From the NCBI GenBank assembly GCA_019307815.1, contig JAFDIV010000008.1, forward strand, positions 1-64,000: 64,000 bases of DNA, given 5' to 3'. Made by a program: the position numbers and the translations under genes. Position 1 is the stretch's first letter, and every line of letters begins with the position of its first letter. Shown one piece after another: positions 10,547-20,003 of the stretch. The notes below the pieces were generated by a model. It saw only the letters and a program-made list of their open reading frames with translations, had not been told where the DNA came from and ran no database searches. Source of the DNA: Deltaproteobacteria bacterium. Its GTDB lineage: Bacteria > Desulfobacterota > DSM-4660 > Desulfatiglandales > Desulfatiglandaceae.

Positions 10547-11707
10547 CTAAATTACTTCCGCAATTATTTCTGTGATGTCTTTTATCTCTAATATTTCTCC
10601 ATCTCCTTGGTCTTCCAAGGTTATCCTGCTGTCCTCAAAATTGGTGATACAATATGGACAGGAAGTAACCAGCACCTCAGCGCCTGTCGCCATAGCCTGT
10701 TCCAATCTGAGGTCAGAAAATCTTTCGCCCTTTGGGGTCTCCATCCAGATTCTGCCTCCTCCACCTCCACAGCAAAGGCTGTCTTCCCGCGAGTCAGGCA
10801 TCTCAACAAGCTCCAACCCGGGTATCTTCTTTAATGTCTCCCGCGGCTCGTCATATATAGCATTATGCCGACCCAGATAACATGGATCATGATAGGTAAC
10901 TTTCTTCTCATAGTCCTTTGTTAACTCAAGTTTACCTTGGTCAATAAGTTCAAATAGAAACTGAGAGATGTGAATCACCTCAAAGTTAACCATAAATTCG
11001 GGATACTCATTTTTGAAGGTATGGTAGCAATGAGGGGAAGAGACCAGAATTTTCTTCACCCCATTATCAATAAAAGTCTTTATGTTTTCCCTGGCCAAAC
11101 GTCTAAATAACTCCTCTTCACCGGTCTTACGGATGCTCTCCCCACAGCAATTCTCCTTGGGGCCTAGAATTCCAAAATCCACCCCTGCCTTCTTGAGGAT
11201 ACTGGCTGTGGCCCTGGCCACCTTTTTCATTCTCGGATCATAGCAAAGGTAGCAGCCCGGAAAATACAAGATCTCCATTCCCTCGGTGAACGTTTTTACA
11301 GACAGGCCCTCTGCCCATTGTGCCCGTTTCGCACGTTCCTCGCTCAAGGGGTTACCTTCCCCGACCAGGCTTGCGCTTGCAGTGCGGACAGGCTTGACAG
11401 CAGAGGGAAACACACCATACTCTGTGGCGATCCTACGAAGTGCCACCCCTGCTTCTATTATCTTCACACCTCTAGGGCAACGTTGGGCGCACCTTCCGCA
11501 CGTAGTGCAACGCCATATCTCCTCGTTTTCTATCTCGGTCATTCCAAAGGTGGCCTGCCGGACTATCTTACGCATACTAAAGGCCCTAACCCTGTTCCAC
11601 GGACAAAGAGTGTCGCACATGCCACACTGATAGCAGTACTTAAAGCCATCTCCGCCACTTTCTCTTATGACGTCTACGATCTCTTTGTAGTCAGCTAGAT
11701 TCTCCAC
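10547..11707 (-). CDS. bamD: HdrB/HdrD-like Fe-S oxidoreductase (BamD-like)
   Basis: CYQCGMCDTLCPW, CTTCGRCAQRCPRG and CCG-containing cysteine-rich domains (ENCCGE, SLCCGGGGGR). Confidence 0.8.
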   Translation of the reverse strand: MENLADYKEIVDVIRESGGDGFKYCYQCGMCDTLCPWNRVRAFSMRKIVRQATFGMTEIENEEIWRCTTCGRCAQRCPRGVKIIEAGVALRRIATEYGVFPSAVKPVRTASASLVGEGNPLSEERAKRAQWAEGLSVKTFTEGMEILYFPGCYLCYDPRMKKVARATASILKKAGVDFGILGPKENCCGESIRKTGEEELFRRLARENIKTFIDNGVKKILVSSPHCYHTFKNEYPEFMVNFEVIHISQFLFELIDQGKLELTKDYEKKVTYHDPCYLGRHNAIYDEPRETLKKIPGLELVEMPDSREDSLCCGGGGGRIWMETPKGERFSDLRLEQAMATGAEVLVTSCPYCITNFEDSRITLEDQGDGEILEIKDITEIIAEVI

Positions 11708-11742
11708 GGTCCTTCCCAGCCCTCTTTTTTCATGTTAATCTT

Positions 11743-12372
11743 TTAGTCCTTCTTTGCCGCTGACAATCGGGCGATAGTATCAAGTATCTCTTGCCATCCA
11801 TACTTGTCTGCCAGGGACTCCAGCCCCATTTCAAGCTCATCCACCTGCACCTCTTCCTCTTCTTCTACTTCCTCTTCCCTTTCTTCGTAAGTCAGGGCGT
11901 CTACCAGACACACCTGGACACACATGGGCTCCTCCAAAGGAGGATCATCTTCACACATATCACACTTTAGCGGAAGGCCCGAATCCGGTTCCTTAAAAAG
12001 GTCCCTGGATGGGCATGAGGCCCTGCAAAAGGCACACTCGTCGTATTCCTTTCCATCAATTATATACTTATCTCTACCCATGCATTCGGCTTCAGTATAT
12101 GGACCAGCATATACCGGGATATAAATATTTCTGAGTGGTTCAAAAAGCACCCGAATCCTTGATCTTGCCGGGTTAGTACTACTGTACTTAGGTGTTGCAT
12201 GAAATGCAGAGCAGACCGCCTCACACGCCCTGCACCCATTGCATTTGTCCGCATCAATCTTTATCTGCTTAATTACCTTTTTCTTTTTTGACCCACCTTC
12301 CACGGTAACAACCCCTTTCACTCTAGTTCTTTTCGTTTGCTCCTGAAGTCTCCTTCGGAGGAGTACTTCCAT
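11743..12372 (-). CDS. bamC: 4Fe-4S ferredoxin-type electron transfer subunit (BamC-like)
   Basis: CNGCRACEAVCSAFH, CAFCRASCP, CDMCEDDP..CVQVC motifs; start overlaps bamB end, so the true start may lie downstream. Confidence 0.8.
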   Translation of the reverse strand: MEVLLRRRLQEQTKRTRVKGVVTVEGGSKKKKVIKQIKIDADKCNGCRACEAVCSAFHATPKYSSTNPARSRIRVLFEPLRNIYIPVYAGPYTEAECMGRDKYIIDGKEYDECAFCRASCPSRDLFKEPDSGLPLKCDMCEDDPPLEEPMCVQVCLVDALTYEEREEEVEEEEEVQVDELEMGLESLADKYGWQEILDTIARLSAAKKD

Positions 12373-14344
12373 CTTCTTTCAAGATGCCCCTTTGGATAAG
12401 ATCTTCAGCCACGTAATCTAAGCTAAGCTTGGTCAGGGTCTCTTTTGTGGGAATGCCCTCCATATTCCAACCCTTGAACTTATAATATTCGTCGAGCAAT
12501 TTGGCCTCATACTCTGGGAATCTCTTCTTCCAGTGGTCCTCAGGTGGTTTTTCGTCTTCCCTCTTTAGGCCCCTCCTTGCGTTGATGCCTCGGACAAGAT
12601 TGCGGTTGCGCGTGGTTATCTCCCAGAGTCTATCTTCGTCAATATCAAGCCCAGTTGCAGCGGAGATCAAAGGGGGTAGATTGTGTATATGGTAGGGAGG
12701 TTTGATGGGAAATGACGACAGGCCCGCGCAAATTCCAGTGCAGTCGTCAATGTAATGCATATATTCCTGCCACTCCACAAGTTCACACAGCAGATCAATG
12801 GGAGGCCAGAACGGGAAGGCGTACTCTCCCCTTGGCTCCCATTTCAGAATAAAGTCCTTAAATCTCTCTTCTTTCCCAGTAGGGGGATGGACCCAGTCCT
12901 TTACGAATTCTTTCCTATACTCCTCAGGCAGGGGCGCCTGGGGCATCTGACCCTCAATTTGTGTGATGCTCATTTTCTCGCCGGTAGCATACATGACATA
13001 ATAAATCGGATTCAGCATGCCGAGCTTAATGACCATTTGCTCGTGTTTCTTTGTGGTATTATGATCATAGGCCTCAGCACCCTTGCCGATCTCCCTTGCT
13101 GCCCAGTAAACACCTTTTGCCAGGACGTCTCCGATCCCTTCCCGTCGTACAATCTTGTCAAGCAGATAGAAAAATCTCTCCTCATTGGTTGAAGGGAAAT
13201 TCGGCATGTCCTTATCAGTCAGGATGCCGTTTTCGTAAAGCTCCACAGCAAATGCCATTACTTGGGGCGTTGTATACCCGTCCAATCCGTATTCTTGGGC
13301 AAGGCCAGCTATCTTAAAGCCAAAGTCCAAATCATCCGCCATTGCGGCCATAACATAGGTGAGTTTGGAGTAGCATTTCATCATATATCTGTGGGTGGGA
13401 AGTTCTGGATGAGAAATTATTCCCCCACACCTCATGGGGCAGTTATAACAACTTATTAGCCGCTCTACGGACTGCTCCTGGATATTTTTCCACTGCGCAG
13501 CCCTCTCCTCAGTCCAGAAATCCTTTCTCCTCTGCCGGGCATTACCCCATGCAAAGCTGGTAGTATGCCATTGCTCGTCATGTATGGCCATCTCCTGAGG
13601 TGAGCCAATCCCTGCTAAAATGGGAGGCACGCCTTTAATGGGGTGTTTTTGCCTCTCAGGTATGTACTTCAGTACCTGTTGGCAAATTTCAAAAAACTCC
13701 TCTGGCCGCGCGATATTTAGATCATTGGTCCCACGAACTGCTATTGCCTTCAAGCCCTTGGAACCCATCACAGCGCCGATTCCCCCTCGGCTGGCGCTGG
13801 ATCTACCATGTTCAACAGAAGCATAGTAGACCCTGTTTTCTCCGGCTAGTCCAATGGCGAGAACCTGTGCCTTTGGCTCATCCAGCTCCTCACGAATCAG
13901 TTCTGCGGTTTCTAAAGCGCCCTTGCCATGAAGGTGACGAGCATCACGGATCTCCACCTTGTCATCTTTTATCCACAAATATACAAGGTCAGGTGATTTG
14001 CCGCGAACAATCACCTTGTCATAGCCAGCAAACTTCAGTTCCGGACCCCAGAAACCTCCCATCATTGAATAGGCCAGCAACAGGGTCTGGGGTGAAAACG
14101 TTGAAATAATTGTGCGATTAGCACCGGTTGCAAGCGTTCCATCCAAAAGTCCAGCGCTAAACACTATCACATTATCGGGCGACAAGGGGTCTATTTCAGG
14201 GGGAACCCTATCCCACAGAATCTTGGCATTGGTACCCAGACCCCCTAGGAAAAGCTCTGTTAGCGTAGGATCTGTCTCCACCCTCTCAATACTGCCTCGG
14301 GTGAGATCAATTTCTAGATTGTACCCTGTTTCTGCGTACCTCAT
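12323..14344 (-). CDS. bamB: Class II benzoyl-CoA reductase tungstopterin catalytic subunit (AOR family, BamB-like)
   Basis: MRYAETGYNLEIDLTRGSIERVETDP...GGLGTNAKILWDRVPPEIDP...CYNCPMRCGG; strong recalled resemblance to Geobacter BamB; followed by bamC-I order. Confidence 0.87.
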   Translation of the reverse strand: MRYAETGYNLEIDLTRGSIERVETDPTLTELFLGGLGTNAKILWDRVPPEIDPLSPDNVIVFSAGLLDGTLATGANRTIISTFSPQTLLLAYSMMGGFWGPELKFAGYDKVIVRGKSPDLVYLWIKDDKVEIRDARHLHGKGALETAELIREELDEPKAQVLAIGLAGENRVYYASVEHGRSSASRGGIGAVMGSKGLKAIAVRGTNDLNIARPEEFFEICQQVLKYIPERQKHPIKGVPPILAGIGSPQEMAIHDEQWHTTSFAWGNARQRRKDFWTEERAAQWKNIQEQSVERLISCYNCPMRCGGIISHPELPTHRYMMKCYSKLTYVMAAMADDLDFGFKIAGLAQEYGLDGYTTPQVMAFAVELYENGILTDKDMPNFPSTNEERFFYLLDKIVRREGIGDVLAKGVYWAAREIGKGAEAYDHNTTKKHEQMVIKLGMLNPIYYVMYATGEKMSITQIEGQMPQAPLPEEYRKEFVKDWVHPPTGKEERFKDFILKWEPRGEYAFPFWPPIDLLCELVEWQEYMHYIDDCTGICAGLSSFPIKPPYHIHNLPPLISAATGLDIDEDRLWEITTRNRNLVRGINARRGLKREDEKPPEDHWKKRFPEYEAKLLDEYYKFKGWNMEGIPTKETLTKLSLDYVAEDLIQRGILKEDGSTPPKETSGANEKN

Positions 14345-14470
14345 TTTTTTCCCCTTTTAACTCACTTGGATCTTTGAAATGTTTTTTGATTAGCCATAGG
14401 CTGCAAGTGCTTAACTCAAGAGGGCATGTAGCCCTCGGGTGAAAGACAGAATTAGTTACGATGTGACTAC

Positions 14471-14499
14471 AATTTAGCTATATCATAGTTACCTGTCAA
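14471..14499 (-). promoter_or_regulatory. Candidate sigma70-type promoter for the bam operon
   Basis: On minus strand TTGACA (14499-14494), 17-bp spacer, TAAATT (14476-14471). Confidence 0.4.
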
Positions 14500-14761
14500 G
14501 AGAAAAGTGGGTGCTCAGGGAAACCTATTGGATTCTCTAAAAAATCCAATGGATTTCATTTTCGTGTAAACTGGAGGGGGAAAGTGCTAGCAAACGGCAA
14601 CCATGCTGCCACAAGGTGTTGTAGGTAGGGAGGTCCCTCTCACATCATATGACCATTAAGCACCAGCAAATTTTGATTCGGAATCTTTTGAATTGACTGA
14701 GCCCGCTGGCTTCGAGTATTTTTTATTTAAGACAGCTCAAAGGAATCTGTAACATTAGACA

Positions 14762-14902
14762 ATGACAAAGCACCAGCTTATCGAAATATTGAAGAAACTT
14801 TTGGAGACGGACGCGGACCTAGATTTCCTACAAAAACTGGATGACCAAGAGATTCAAACCCTGATTGCCTGTGTAAGAAGCAGGGTAGATGAGGGTAACT
14901 GA
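14762..14902 (+). CDS. Small hypothetical protein, 46 aa
   Basis: MTKHQLIEILKKLLETDADLDFLQKLDDQEIQTLIACVRSRVDEGN*; protein-like composition; below the length cut-off of the ORF track. Confidence 0.5.
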   Translation: MTKHQLIEILKKLLETDADLDFLQKLDDQEIQTLIACVRSRVDEGN

Positions 14903-14996
14903 ATAAAGCACGGCCCCTACTCTGAAGGGGTCGTGGGCGTGAGGAAAGGGTTAGGCCCAAGTTTGTTGGGGATCTTGCGTAGGCAGGTATGAGCCT

Positions 14997-15707
14997 TCAA
15001 GGGCCCTTCCATACCTCTTCCTTATGGAATTGGCGAAGGGATCTGCCTTTGCTTTTTTCAAACATCTCAATCCAGTTCCTGACCCGCTGCGTGCCATAGA
15101 CCTTTTCCCATGCAGCCACGATTTCATCTACCGGAATGTCCGCGTAGGTCCCATAGTATTCCACGTATTCCATAAACTGTTTTCTCTCCAGGTTGAATGG
15201 CTGGAAAAGTGAGTCTTCTCGGCCATTAAAGTCCAAAGGCTTTACGTGGTGTTTTTTGCAGAGTTCGGCGTTGAATGCGGGAGTGGCCTTGACCCATTTG
15301 CCTTCCAAATAAAACTCCGTATATCCATGGTACACAAAAAGATCAGTCCCGATATATTCTATGAGTTCCCTGCTCGCTAAGTGATTGCGCACTGTGGCAA
15401 ACCCAACCCTTGAAGGGATTGCGCAGGCACGGCCCAGGGCGCAAAGAAGGGATGCCTTGCACACACAGTAACCCCTTCCTGCTTTGAGCACATTACTTGC
15501 CCGGTAGTGCTCGGGTTTATAAAAGGGATAGTAGGGATCATACCAGATCCCGTCCCGCACTGCGTAGTAAAGTCTTATTGCCTTTTGAACAGGGCCCTTG
15601 GCATCTTTTGCTACTTCTTCCGCATATGAGAGGATATCAGGGTGATCAGAGTCGATAATGGCAGTGGGCTCGAGGTATATTTTCATAGTGGCATTATATT
15701 CGGGCAT
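14997..15707 (-). CDS. Transglutaminase-like cysteine protease family protein
   Basis: GRGYCVCKASLLCALGRACAIPSRVGFATVRNHL...YHGYTEFYLEGKWVKATPAFN: Cys-His-Asp triad arrangement. Confidence 0.85.
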   Translation of the reverse strand: MPEYNATMKIYLEPTAIIDSDHPDILSYAEEVAKDAKGPVQKAIRLYYAVRDGIWYDPYYPFYKPEHYRASNVLKAGRGYCVCKASLLCALGRACAIPSRVGFATVRNHLASRELIEYIGTDLFVYHGYTEFYLEGKWVKATPAFNAELCKKHHVKPLDFNGREDSLFQPFNLERKQFMEYVEYYGTYADIPVDEIVAAWEKVYGTQRVRNWIEMFEKSKGRSLRQFHKEEVWKGP

Positions 15708-15899
15708 GTTTGATACTCCTTCTTACCCAGGCTGTAAGAAAGCTTTATTTTTTTCCCTTGACACTAGGGTTTAAATTTCCATATAGTTATTTTATAGCTG
15801 TATTGTAGTTAAATCCATCTGCTCGCAACAGGGATTTGCCAACCGCAAAATTCAGAAATAACAAAACGTTAGACCATTCGAGGTAACATAGTAGCTAAA

Positions 15900-16088
15900 A
15901 TGACCAATGATACGAAAAAACAGAACAGTCGAAGTATACCTGATTCAAAGGACAGGCGGAAGGTGAAATTCGAGGTGTACGGCGAGGAGATGGTGGAAAA
16001 GATTGTAAAGCTTTCCGGTAACAGCGGTAGGGTTTATCTTCCGCCGGATTGGGTGGGCTCTAGGGTAAAAATCATTAGAATCGATTGA
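15900..16088 (+). CDS. DUF2080-like small protein
   Basis: KVKFEVYGEEMVEKIVKLSGNSGRVYLPPDWVGSRVKIIRID resembles the DUF2080 core. Confidence 0.6.
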   Translation: MTNDTKKQNSRSIPDSKDRRKVKFEVYGEEMVEKIVKLSGNSGRVYLPPDWVGSRVKIIRID

Positions 16089-16107
16089 ACAAGTATTTTC
16101 TGAGGAA

Positions 16108-16560
16108 ATGGAAACTCAGTTGGGAAATCTGGTTATTAGAAAAATAAGGCCTGAGGATGCCGAACAGATCGGAAAGATCCAGTTTTTAATCACCAAATCT
16201 GGCCCCCAGATAGATTTCAAGCACATTATTGAAGAGCAGCTTCAAGGCAACGAGGATGCAAGCTTTGTAGCGGAAATGGACGGTGAAGTCGTAGGCTACA
16301 TGATAAGCTATCTGGTTTATGGTGGATTTGGACTGGAAAAAAGTGCTTGGATAGCGACCCTGGGGGTCCATCCAAATTACATGGGCCAGGGGATAGGCAA
16401 GCGACTGGCAGAGGAAATATTGGAGTTCTATAGGCAAAAGAAGATCCACTATATCTTCACATCGGTCAGATGGGATTCAGTGGATCTCTTATCATTTTTC
16501 AAGACCCTGGGCTTTGACAGATCTAATTTCATAAATCTCAGGAAAGAGTTGGAGTTTTGA
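16108..16560 (+). CDS. GNAT family N-acetyltransferase
   Basis: IATLGVHPNYMGQGIGKRLAEEILEFYR acetyl-CoA binding motif. Confidence 0.9.
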   Translation: METQLGNLVIRKIRPEDAEQIGKIQFLITKSGPQIDFKHIIEEQLQGNEDASFVAEMDGEVVGYMISYLVYGGFGLEKSAWIATLGVHPNYMGQGIGKRLAEEILEFYRQKKIHYIFTSVRWDSVDLLSFFKTLGFDRSNFINLRKELEF

Positions 16561-16662
16561 TCCCGTCTCTATGGGACCTTTCTCGGCGTTTCCATCCTTC
16601 AAGAATGGTCCATAGTGCCGTTCCTCACCTGGTTATTACGCACTTTCAATTGGAGGCCCTCC

Positions 16663-17466
16663 ATGAATAAATACCTTGAAGTCGCAGAAAAAATAAGGGA
16701 GTTTATCAATCCCGATACCTTTCCTGTGGCAGTGGGAATCTTTAAAGATGCCTCAGATATACCCCCCTCTGCCAAGATACCTATCAGAGACCTGAAAGCT
16801 CCCATGGCCCCTTGTCAAGGGACTGCAATGGCAAGAAGATATGGGTGGACAGTGGCATTTACTGCCAAGGACGTGGGGTGTGCCATTGCAGCCCACACTT
16901 ATGGATGGAAACGCATAGAGGACAATAAGGGAGCAATCCGTTTTCTTATGGGCATGAACTATGTAAGTAACGAAGATGCTGCCCATGAAGTACTGAAAGG
17001 ATTTAGATCCCTTGATATGGGAGATAGCCTTACAGTGGTTTATTCTCCTTTGCAACGGACAAAGATAAAACCTGACGTGGTTCTCATCTATTGTAATCCT
17101 GCACAACTAATGCGCCTCATTCACGGTGCTACCCACAGCAGAGGAAAACCCATCACATGCAGTTTTTCAGGAAGGGCCGCATCCTGTACAGAGGGGGTGA
17201 TAGGGGCATATCTTGATGGAGAGTGCAAAGTTGTAATTCCTGGCAATGGTGACAGGGTTTGGGCCACATGTCAGGACCATGAAGTATTAATGGCCATTCC
17301 TGCAGCGAGGCTTTGGGAAGTGGTTGAGGGTATTGAATTGACCCATAAAAAGGGCATAAGATACCCAATTCCTTCTTACATTCGTTATAGTCCTGAGGTG
17401 GCTTTTACCCTTCCCCTATCTGATATCTTTGATCCCGAGAGGCTAGAAGCTTTATTCAAGCCATAG
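16663..17466 (+). CDS. DUF169 family protein
   Basis: Start at MNKYLEVAEKIREFINPDTFPVAVG; PCQGTAMARRYGWTVAFTAKDVGCAIAAHTYGW characteristic of DUF169. Confidence 0.75.
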   Translation: MNKYLEVAEKIREFINPDTFPVAVGIFKDASDIPPSAKIPIRDLKAPMAPCQGTAMARRYGWTVAFTAKDVGCAIAAHTYGWKRIEDNKGAIRFLMGMNYVSNEDAAHEVLKGFRSLDMGDSLTVVYSPLQRTKIKPDVVLIYCNPAQLMRLIHGATHSRGKPITCSFSGRAASCTEGVIGAYLDGECKVVIPGNGDRVWATCQDHEVLMAIPAARLWEVVEGIELTHKKGIRYPIPSYIRYSPEVAFTLPLSDIFDPERLEALFKP

Positions 17467-17864
17467 CCAGTGTAATTCCATTCATTTCATCTTTGGCAAA
17501 TCATATCAAAACTCCGTTTGAGCTGTTTTTGAATTTCCATGGAGCGCTAAACACTTTGGGTATGCTAGAGTGTTATGTATGCTTGCTGACTCATGGCTGA
17601 TCAAGCCCGAACATTATGGATGCCACTGCCAAAGATTGGGGCATATGATAATTCTTTGGAAGATGAGGAAAAACGCTCGGGTTGTCGGAGCGGGGAAACA
17701 ATGCTATGAAATAGGAGGAAATATGGGCCAAGATTAAGAGGTCTGTAAATCTGCTTCCACTTGCAGGCCAGAGACCTTTTTCAAAACAGGGTTGCAAAGA
17801 CCCATGGACAAGTAGAGGAAATGTTTCGTGTCTCTTTGTCTAGAGACAGGGAGGGATAATTAAG

Positions 17865-18638
17865 ATGATCACCGTAGGAATTGATTGTGGGGCAAAGAAT
17901 ACAAAGACTGTGGTATTGAAGGATGGTGAGATCATTGCAAAGACCTCCATTCCCACCGGTTTTGATCAGAAAAAGGCCATTAATGAATCACTCGAAAAGG
18001 TACTCCAATCCGCAGGCATTACTGCAGGGCAGGTGGACAAGATAGGGGGAACCGGAACAGGTCTTAAGTCCATAGATATGGCTGATGTAGAGGTCAATGA
18101 GATAAAGGCCATGGCAAAGGCAGGAAACTACTTTTTCCAAAGCGCTCGTACAGTGGCTGATGTTGGGGCTGAAGAGGGTAGAGTCGTAAAGCTGGATGAA
18201 AAGGCCAATGTGGTGGATTTTGCCATTAATGAGAGATGCGCGGCAGGCGCAGGAGCCTTCATTGAGGCCATGGCCAGGGCCCTTGAGGTTGACCTTGAAG
18301 AAATGGGCGCCCTGGCACTGAAGTCAAACAAACAGATCCCCATGAATGCCCAGTGTGTGATCTTTGCGGAATCTGAGGTAGTGGGTTTGATTCATGCAAA
18401 TACCAATAAAGAGGATATCAGTAAGGCTATCCATGATGCCATGGCCAGCCGCATTGTTTCAATGATCCGGAAGATTGGCGTGAATAAGGATGTGGTCATG
18501 CTTGGTGGTGTGGGCAGGAACCCTGGATTTGTTGAGGCCATGAGGCGGGAATTGAATTTGGACAAAATCTACATCCCTGAGGAACCCGAGTTCGGTGCAG
18601 CGGTAGGTGCTGCATTAGTGGCCGCTGAAAAGGTATAA
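17865..18638 (+). CDS. BadF/BadG/BcrA/BcrD-type ATPase (class I benzoyl-CoA reductase ATPase / dehydratase activator family), first subunit
   Basis: MITVGIDCGAKNTKTVVLKDGEI...ADVGAEEGRVVKL...CAAGAGAFIE; ASKHA fold and Cys residues. Confidence 0.85.
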   Translation: MITVGIDCGAKNTKTVVLKDGEIIAKTSIPTGFDQKKAINESLEKVLQSAGITAGQVDKIGGTGTGLKSIDMADVEVNEIKAMAKAGNYFFQSARTVADVGAEEGRVVKLDEKANVVDFAINERCAAGAGAFIEAMARALEVDLEEMGALALKSNKQIPMNAQCVIFAESEVVGLIHANTNKEDISKAIHDAMASRIVSMIRKIGVNKDVVMLGGVGRNPGFVEAMRRELNLDKIYIPEEPEFGAAVGAALVAAEKV

Positions 18639-18659
18639 GTATGTGGGGGAGAAAGTAAA

Positions 18660-19547
18660 ATGCCAGGAGGAAAGAAACAGGAATTCTGGAGATGGGATGA
18701 GTCCAATTGGAAGGATCCAAATATTGATTGGAAGGATGCCAAATATATCACAGTGGGCATTGATGTCGGCTCTGTCAGCTCCCAGGCCGTTATTATGACT
18801 GATGGCCAGATCTATGCCTACGCCAATATGAGGACAGGCTTCGATAGCCCCAACAGTGCCCGAAATGTCTTGAATTTTGCCCTTAAGGCCACAGACATGC
18901 CTGAAGAGCGAATGGATTACTGTGTCGGGACAGGCTACGGTAGGGTAAATGTTCCCTTTGCAGATCGTTCCATAACCGAGATTGCCTGCCATGCCCGTGG
19001 TGCCAATTTCATCTATGGGCCTGAGGTACGCACTGTGCTGGACGTTGGAGGTCAGGATATCAAGGCAATGCAGTGTGACGAAAAGGGAAAGGTCACAAAC
19101 TTTCTCATGAATGACAAGTGTGCGGCAGGAACCGGCCGTGGTATGGAGGTATTTGCTGACCTGCTGGGGATCCCCATAACTGAGGTGGGTGAGCGTTCCT
19201 TTCAGATAGATGAAGAACCGCCGGCCGTTTCCAATACGTGTGTGGTTTATGCAAAATCAGAGGCCACTGGCTTGCTCCGAAAGGGCTGGAGCACTGAGCA
19301 GGTGCTTGCTGCCTATTGCAGGGCCATGGCAGAGAGGATTTACTCCCTGGTAGAGAGAATGGGAGTTATACCAGAGTTTGCCATAACAGGTGGAATGGCC
19401 AAGAATCGAGGAGTAATTGATCGGCTCATGGCCAAGATAGGCCTAGATCCCATGAAGACCAAGTGGGACACCCAAATCGCAGGAGCAGTGGGTGCAGCTC
19501 TCTTTGGTTATGCACTTTGTCTCAAGGGAAAGGGGCGTAAGAAATAA
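18660..19547 (+). CDS. BadF/BadG/BcrA/BcrD-type ATPase, second subunit
   Basis: ITVGIDVGSVSSQAVIMTDGQ...LDVGGQDIKAMQCDEKGKVTNFLMNDKCAAGTGRGMEV. Confidence 0.88.
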   Translation: MPGGKKQEFWRWDESNWKDPNIDWKDAKYITVGIDVGSVSSQAVIMTDGQIYAYANMRTGFDSPNSARNVLNFALKATDMPEERMDYCVGTGYGRVNVPFADRSITEIACHARGANFIYGPEVRTVLDVGGQDIKAMQCDEKGKVTNFLMNDKCAAGTGRGMEVFADLLGIPITEVGERSFQIDEEPPAVSNTCVVYAKSEATGLLRKGWSTEQVLAAYCRAMAERIYSLVERMGVIPEFAITGGMAKNRGVIDRLMAKIGLDPMKTKWDTQIAGAVGAALFGYALCLKGKGRKK

Positions 19548-19615
19548 GGCGTTGGAGAGGAAGTTCAATCTATTTGGTCAGTGAAGGGATGGAGGGCCAC
19601 TAAGGAAAACCACCG

Positions 19616-19906
19616 ATGCTTGCAAATTATGGATACACAGATGGCTCGGGTGACTATTTTATCACCATAGATACGGACAAGTGTAATGGATGCGGCGAGT
19701 GCGTGACCGCGTGTCCGGCAGGGGTGCTTGAGGTTTTGGATGATGATCCCAATGATCCCTTGAGGGAGGAACCTGTGGCCGTGGTGGGGACCAATAAAAG
19801 GAATAAGCTGAAGTATGAGTGTAACCCCTGCAAGCCCTCAATAGGAAGACCCCCTTTGCCCTGCATAGAGGCGTGCAAGGCAGGGGCCATTTCCCATTCC
19901 TGGTGA
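19616..19906 (+). CDS. 4Fe-4S ferredoxin
   Basis: IDTDKCNGCGECVTACPAGVLEV and CNPCKPSIGRPPLPCIEACKAGAI. Confidence 0.85.
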   Translation: MLANYGYTDGSGDYFITIDTDKCNGCGECVTACPAGVLEVLDDDPNDPLREEPVAVVGTNKRNKLKYECNPCKPSIGRPPLPCIEACKAGAISHSW

Positions 19907-20003
19907 TCGCGAGAAAATGCCATTCCACATAAAGAGTCCTATAGGTGGTTCCTCCACTATTTATCACATAAGGGCCTAAGAGGGGTGGGAAGGCTGACAA
20001 CAT

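Noticed and set aside
17593-17710. Possible further UGA-interrupted small ORF
   Set aside because: The reading frame around UGA shows no conserved Cys motif or SECIS-like hairpin and other stops follow quickly.
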